From: an uncultured Rhodanobacteraceae bacterium
GTDB lineage: Bacteria; Pseudomonadota; Gammaproteobacteria; Xanthomonadales; Rhodanobacteraceae
Reading direction: 5' to 3'
Assembly (NCBI GenBank): GCA_913053815.1
Contig: CAJXGK010000090.1
Span: forward strand, 1-7,201
DNA: 7,201 nt
A model generated the notes under the pieces. That model did no database searches. It saw only the letters and a program-made list of their open reading frames with translations, and was not told the origin of the DNA. The translations under genes and the position numbers were made by a program. The stretch's first letter is position 1. The number at the start of each line of letters is the position of its first letter. Positions 4,801 through 7,201 of this stretch are shown piece by piece.

Positions 4801-6511
4801 GCTTGAGCCCGGAATATTCGATGTTGTCATTATTGACGAGGCATCACAGGTAAGCATTGCTCAGGCCTTTCCAGCGTTGCTGAGGGCCAAGAAGATTGTC
4901 GTCCTTGGGGACAAGAAACAGTTCAGTAACGTGAAAACCGCTCAGGCCCGGTCCGACACGAACCGCCAGTATCTAAACCGGCTGGATGCCAGTTTCAAGA
5001 AGAATGTTTCTACTGGACCTGCAGAATTGGAACGGCTAACGAAGTTCGATATCAAGACGTCCATACTCGAATTCTTCGAGTTCATTGCCAACTTCGACAT
5101 CATGCTACTCAAGCACTTCCGTGGCTATAGGGAATTGATCTCCTATTCCAGCAAGCATTTCTACGGAGGAGACCTCCAAGCTATTCGGATAAGAGGCAAG
5201 TCGATAGAAGACACCATCAAGTTCTCTTTTATCGAGCATGACGGGAAACAAGAGCTAGCCAAAAATACGAATTCCTTGGAGTGTGAGTTTATCCTTAATC
5301 AGTTGCGCCAACTGAAGGCTGAAAGCAGTCGTTGCTCCGTTGGCATCATTACCCCTCATACGAACCAGCAGAAACTCATTGCCTCGGCCGTTTCGGACGA
5401 CCTTGATCGGGACTACTTCTATGAGAGCCTGAAACTGAAGATCATGACGTTCGATACCTGCCAAGGTGAGGAGAGGGATATCATTTTCTACTCGATGGTC
5501 GCTTCCCCGGTAGAGGATAAGCTTTGGGGGGTCTTCATCAAGGATCTGAACAGCGCTGGTCTCGAAGAGGGAGGTCAGATCAAGGCACAAAGACTCAACG
5601 TTGGGTTCAGTCGTGCCAAAGAATGCATGCACTTTGTAATAAGCAAACCCCTGGATACATTCAAGGGAGCTATCGGTCAGGCACTACGCCACTACTCAGT
5701 GGTTTTGAGGGATGCTTGCCAGCTTCCAGACACGACAGATGTAGATGCTCAGTCCCCGATGGAGGCCAAGGTCCTTGAGTGGATAAAGAACACGGCATTC
5801 TTCCAGAACTCCAAAGGCATTGAACTAAAGGCACAGTTCCCTATTGGAGACTATCTTAAGCAGCTTGACCCATACTATGATCATCCGGCCTATCGTGTGG
5901 ATTTCCTTCTTCTTTACCGAGACGGTGAGAATCGTCAGCACAGCATCATCATTGAGTATGACGGCTTCAGCGAACATTTCGGCCATTTCACGCAGAATGC
6001 CAATGTAGATGCATTTAATTACGACAGTTACTACACAGCGGCTCATGTCGAGCGGGAGAAAGTTCTTGAAGGCTACGGATACAAATTCCTTCGTATTAAC
6101 AGGTTCAATTTGGGCGAGGACCCTGTCCTAACACTGAACGAAAGGCTTCTTGATCTTACCAGATCCAAGCCGAAGCTGACTTTCGCAAAGGTCGTACACA
6201 GGCTCGTCGCCTCTCAGGAGGCGGGGCGTACAAAGGGGTGTCCCAGATGTGGTAATTTGCTACCCGTTGACGCCTTCGCTGACAGCAGTCTTACAACTGG
6301 CGTAGGGAGAATCTGTAACGACTGCAAAGCACGAAGTCGCACCCGAATGGGGCCTGCTCGAAAGATAAAAGCCCAGATATCAACCCAGCAAGCCACGGCA
6401 AGTAAAAACTGCCCAAAGTGTGGCTCTCCCATGGTCCGCAGAACAGGGAGGTATGGCGCTTTCTACGGGTGCTCGACATATCCAAGCTGTCGTGGTACTC
6501 GCAGAATCTGA
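1811..6511 (+). CDS. Multidomain superfamily 1 helicase-nuclease with zinc-binding ends; candidate single-gene defence protein
   Basis: The protein has 1566 residues. It opens with a zinc ribbon (C6, C9, C26, C29). Residues about 55-490 match no domain I can name; they include a basic patch near 80-100. The helicase core follows: NPEQRQIL (Gln502), Walker A GPPGTGKS (521-528), DEASQ (1009-1013), GDKKQ (1033-1037), HFR (Arg1104), TP (1181-1182), QGEERD (from Gln1218) and RLNVGFSRAK (1261-1270). This is the Upf1/COG1112-like SF1 set, with about 480 residues between Walker A and B holding a large helical insert. A PD-(D/E)XK-like nuclease domain follows (Glu1318, Asp1364, EYDG at 1382-1385), then a four-Cys finger (1477, 1480, 1502, 1505) and a topoisomerase-type finger (1534, 1537, 1554, 1560). 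All helicase motifs look intact. Lower GC than the flanks and nearby transposon debris suggest transfer. By analogy with known helicase-nuclease defence proteins (Nhi, Mokosh, Hhe) it may sense and cut invading nucleic acid; this is inference. It could instead be a repair helicase. No partner gene is adjacent. Confidence 0.9.
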   Translation: MIRFTCEHCQASLQASDDSAGKAGECPTCRSKLQIPVLQPAEGKITLPAVSSTPKLSKYGIAAFVSELATYYMDFLETDFHKRRVPKRSVKFHNNKNLRVGLDLAKYDVFQSLLFKVIGSGITQPLSIPRGEYRAVVSQKIKDLIAAHIRSISDELLAEVAASIATKITDLANPKTTDIGDALSRSQDSVTEAIRSKVVTPFVKDVEGLLHSSSGADIEAVYSLEERLVAILTDPLEDLISEWVANVYGGQPEDIAHRIRQVLDGGFVRGSIESYFSSYSVNDLFFEIKELVDNNLILDKQDIYLYFCDIHFLENKYPLFYVPLTITKTEGSFQVVCEPAVYINKKAIEYIVQEFNKERNQQGTIKSIAERIIYPKEHRASMREVLGRVLSDVVDYFHLSPEIDISDASRQAARGPSIAVSNSMYICIFDKSDEALVNDYEEILDLMKSQDADLIDSFTGLIDDFIGRSPKSFKREIDNEWDRMPSEQKLVFSSPIPLNPEQRQILRALEKEDCKYIAVEGPPGTGKSHTITAIVFQAILHNQSVLVLSDKKEALDVVEAKITEVMNRVRISDHFQNPILRLGRAASNYAQILSTPVVNKIRMQFKAVKSQEANLAADLRKYNNYLITNIDATIASYGNVDMVDIQTLVSLERRYENGDNYPITFGEVLKSEEGISHVDDARQSMAVLDDTLHYRTNNLTLLDLFQSTCGPLQGTDIFSTFLVFAKVIQELRTTYQDRTFLKSFRTVTGKHVNLLNSFIEKHREIGSGIFGYFLKGKKISQMSQELNAALSFNTPIDFRGEIDDLERASAFFGDTNNALKEHGLLSFLDDPLPIIHELMLPDEHLLDEIDLDTLSDDLEKVLSYIQEYPRSAEKIGLSPSSLHSCFDNDLRRLPEDVFTDMLSHLSLHHKLSSAFQAVPVFDYTGGLSSYQDLLTNRMTNILDERLLDFYDNDKGTAKTLSGIIKKKKRFPKDEFGKLKEAFPCIVAGIRDYAEYIPLEPGIFDVVIIDEASQVSIAQAFPALLRAKKIVVLGDKKQFSNVKTAQARSDTNRQYLNRLDASFKKNVSTGPAELERLTKFDIKTSILEFFEFIANFDIMLLKHFRGYRELISYSSKHFYGGDLQAIRIRGKSIEDTIKFSFIEHDGKQELAKNTNSLECEFILNQLRQLKAESSRCSVGIITPHTNQQKLIASAVSDDLDRDYFYESLKLKIMTFDTCQGEERDIIFYSMVASPVEDKLWGVFIKDLNSAGLEEGGQIKAQRLNVGFSRAKECMHFVISKPLDTFKGAIGQALRHYSVVLRDACQLPDTTDVDAQSPMEAKVLEWIKNTAFFQNSKGIELKAQFPIGDYLKQLDPYYDHPAYRVDFLLLYRDGENRQHSIIIEYDGFSEHFGHFTQNANVDAFNYDSYYTAAHVEREKVLEGYGYKFLRINRFNLGEDPVLTLNERLLDLTRSKPKLTFAKVVHRLVASQEAGRTKGCPRCGNLLPVDAFADSSLTTGVGRICNDCKARSRTRMGPARKIKAQISTQQATASKNCPKCGSPMVRRTGRYGAFYGCSTYPSCRGTRRI

Positions 6512-6787
6512 CGACGATCATGTGAGATATGAGTATTAGGAAGAGTGAATACCCCTTTCCCCAAAGTCTATGGGTAGGTCACGGGTACTGGACAGCCATT
6601 CGCCCCGCTATCACCACGAAATCTTGCCGCCTTGTGCACCACCACCGGAAAATCCTCCCTCTCCATATCCACTCTCCTGCTATTCCCAACCATCAGACAA
6701 ACCGATACCCTGTCGCTTGTGCCAGGGCAGGGCAGCAACAACTTGAGTGGATTGGGTTCCTTCGGTGCAATTGAACATGCCGGCTTG

Positions 6788-6814
6788 CCTGCCTGCGCTT
6801 GGCGCGTAGACAGG
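6788..6814. repeat. Imperfect palindrome inserted in the IS91 transposase remnant
   Basis: CCTGCCTGCGC (6788-6798) and GCGTAGACAGG (6804-6814) pair at 9 of 11 positions around a 5-nt loop. On the transposase strand this region encodes VYAPSAGRQ between ESRASP and AGMFN. Family members I recall run almost directly from ESRAPP to AGLF, so about 9 extra residues (27 bp) appear inserted in frame. Confidence 0.5.
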
Positions 6815-7001
6815 CGACGCCCGGCTCTCGAGCAACTGAATTAGTTCTGTTGAAGAGGATTTTTCTTTCATGTGGGTGAGTATCTTCTTGATCACCACAG
6901 GATTCTCAATGCAGGCGATGACCTTGACGACGCCGCTGCATTCACTGCACGTCTCGATATCGATGTTGAAGACGCACTTGAGGCGTTGCGCCCAGAGCCT
7001 G

Positions 7002-7020
7002 CCCCGGACTTGACCCGGGG
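7002..7020. repeat. CCCCGG palindrome inserted in the IS91 transposase remnant
   Basis: CCCCGG (7002-7007) and CCGGGG (7015-7020) flank a 7-nt loop. The sequence CCCCGGACTTGACCCGGGG resembles a short palindrome that is very common between genes in many proteobacteria. On the transposase strand it encodes APGQVRGRL between ERRTAM and WAQRLK. The family normally has one residue there, so about 24 bp appear inserted in frame. Confidence 0.55.
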
Positions 7021-7147
7021 CCATGGCTGTGCGACGTTCGGTGGGCGTTTGCCCTTGCCCCGCTTGGCTGGCGTCACCAGGGCGCGAGGCTTGCTGTTGG
7101 GGGCAAAGACACCGTGAAAACGGGTCAGGTTGACTCGTGGCCCAGGG

Positions 7148-7201
7148 ATCTACTTCCGCACCGCCGATCTGCTCAACCTCGACGTCGAACTCGTCTTCTA
7201 C
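7148..7201 (+). pseudogene. IS1634/IS4-type DDE transposase fragment, runs off the right edge
   Basis: From 7148 the plus strand reads IYFRTADLLNLDVELVFY to the last base. This resembles the segment just before the first catalytic Asp (usually LVFYDTTS or LIFFDTTT) in IS1634-like DDE transposases. That Asp would lie immediately outside the window. The upstream part of the gene is absent: the sequence directly to the left belongs to the IS91 remnant on the opposite strand, so this gene is 5'-truncated. Only 18 residues are visible, so the family assignment is tentative. Confidence 0.5.

Larger units (their letters stand above)
6680..7140 (-). pseudogene. IS91-family transposase, C-terminal remnant, frameshifted
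   Basis: IS91-family enzymes are HUH-type (Y2) rolling-circle transposases. On the minus strand, from 7140 down, one frame reads PRVNLTRFHGVFAPNSK and LVTPAKRGKGKR. Near 7047-7039 similarity moves to another frame, reading TERRTAM, WAQRLKCVFNIDIETCSEC, VVKVIACIENPVVIKKILTH and finally ESRASP and AGMFN. This is the conserved C-terminal end of the family. The catalytic HUH and tyrosine region is missing, cut off at about 7140 where another transposase fragment begins. The family C-terminus normally ends shortly after AGLF-type residues; here the frame reads on to a stop at 6680. Two short palindromic stretches appear to be in-frame insertions (see the repeats at 6788 and 7002). The element cannot move by itself. 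Confidence 0.85.

Noticed and set aside
6611..6676. Minus-strand peptide SGYGEGGFSGGGAQGG ending in a stop at 6611
   Set aside because: It resembles the Gly-rich tail of TPM/YgcG-type proteins, but it is only about 20 residues with a stop just upstream. Too short and low in complexity to call.
6529..6844. Small plus-strand frames at 6529-6774 and 6632-6844
   Set aside because: No ribosome site or recognisable features, and much of their length is antisense to the IS91 remnant.

Overview
The window looks like a chromosomal piece of a high-GC proteobacterium, most likely a gammaproteobacterium. The left flank is strongly GC-rich (50 of 60 bases are G/C at 961-1020) and carries the start of priA. 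It also encodes a small exported arginine-rich repeat protein of a kind I associate with that group; the class assignment is an inference. No rRNA, tRNA or CRISPR array was seen.

Layout. Positions 1-322 (minus) hold the N-terminus of the replication-restart helicase PriA, running off the left edge. Positions 323-729 are a divergent regulatory region of lower GC with three or four DnaA-box-like 9-mers, a nested palindrome, a perfect 15-bp inverted repeat and a candidate promoter. Positions 730-1095 (plus) encode a 121-residue secreted protein with four 11-residue repeats. Positions 1096-1650 have no convincing complete gene. They hold a mosaic of intergenic repeats and hairpins, plus a possible C-terminal remnant at 1501-1557. 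Positions 1660-1755 are the N-terminal remnant of a zinc-type alcohol dehydrogenase gene with an in-frame stop, and it ends abruptly where the base composition changes.

The centre (1811-6511, plus) is one very large gene of clearly lower GC (25 of 60 at 3661-3720). It encodes a 1566-residue multidomain protein. In order it has an N-terminal zinc ribbon, a long uncharacterised region, an Upf1/COG1112-like superfamily 1 helicase core with a large insertion, a PD-(D/E)XK-like nuclease domain, a four-cysteine zinc finger and a C-terminal topoisomerase-type zinc finger. This architecture, the foreign composition, the gene-debris flank and the neighbouring transposon remnants make it a good candidate for a single-gene anti-mobile-element (phage or plasmid) defence system. 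That function is inferred, not shown.

The right end is mobile-element debris. A gene-free stretch (6512-6679) is followed on the minus strand by a decayed C-terminal part of an IS91-family transposase with a frameshift and two apparent in-frame palindromic insertions. It abuts a plus-strand fragment of an IS1634/IS4-type transposase that runs off the right edge. The simplest reading is a conserved chromosomal segment (priA side) bordering a plastic accessory locus in which the helicase-nuclease is the only intact cargo gene.
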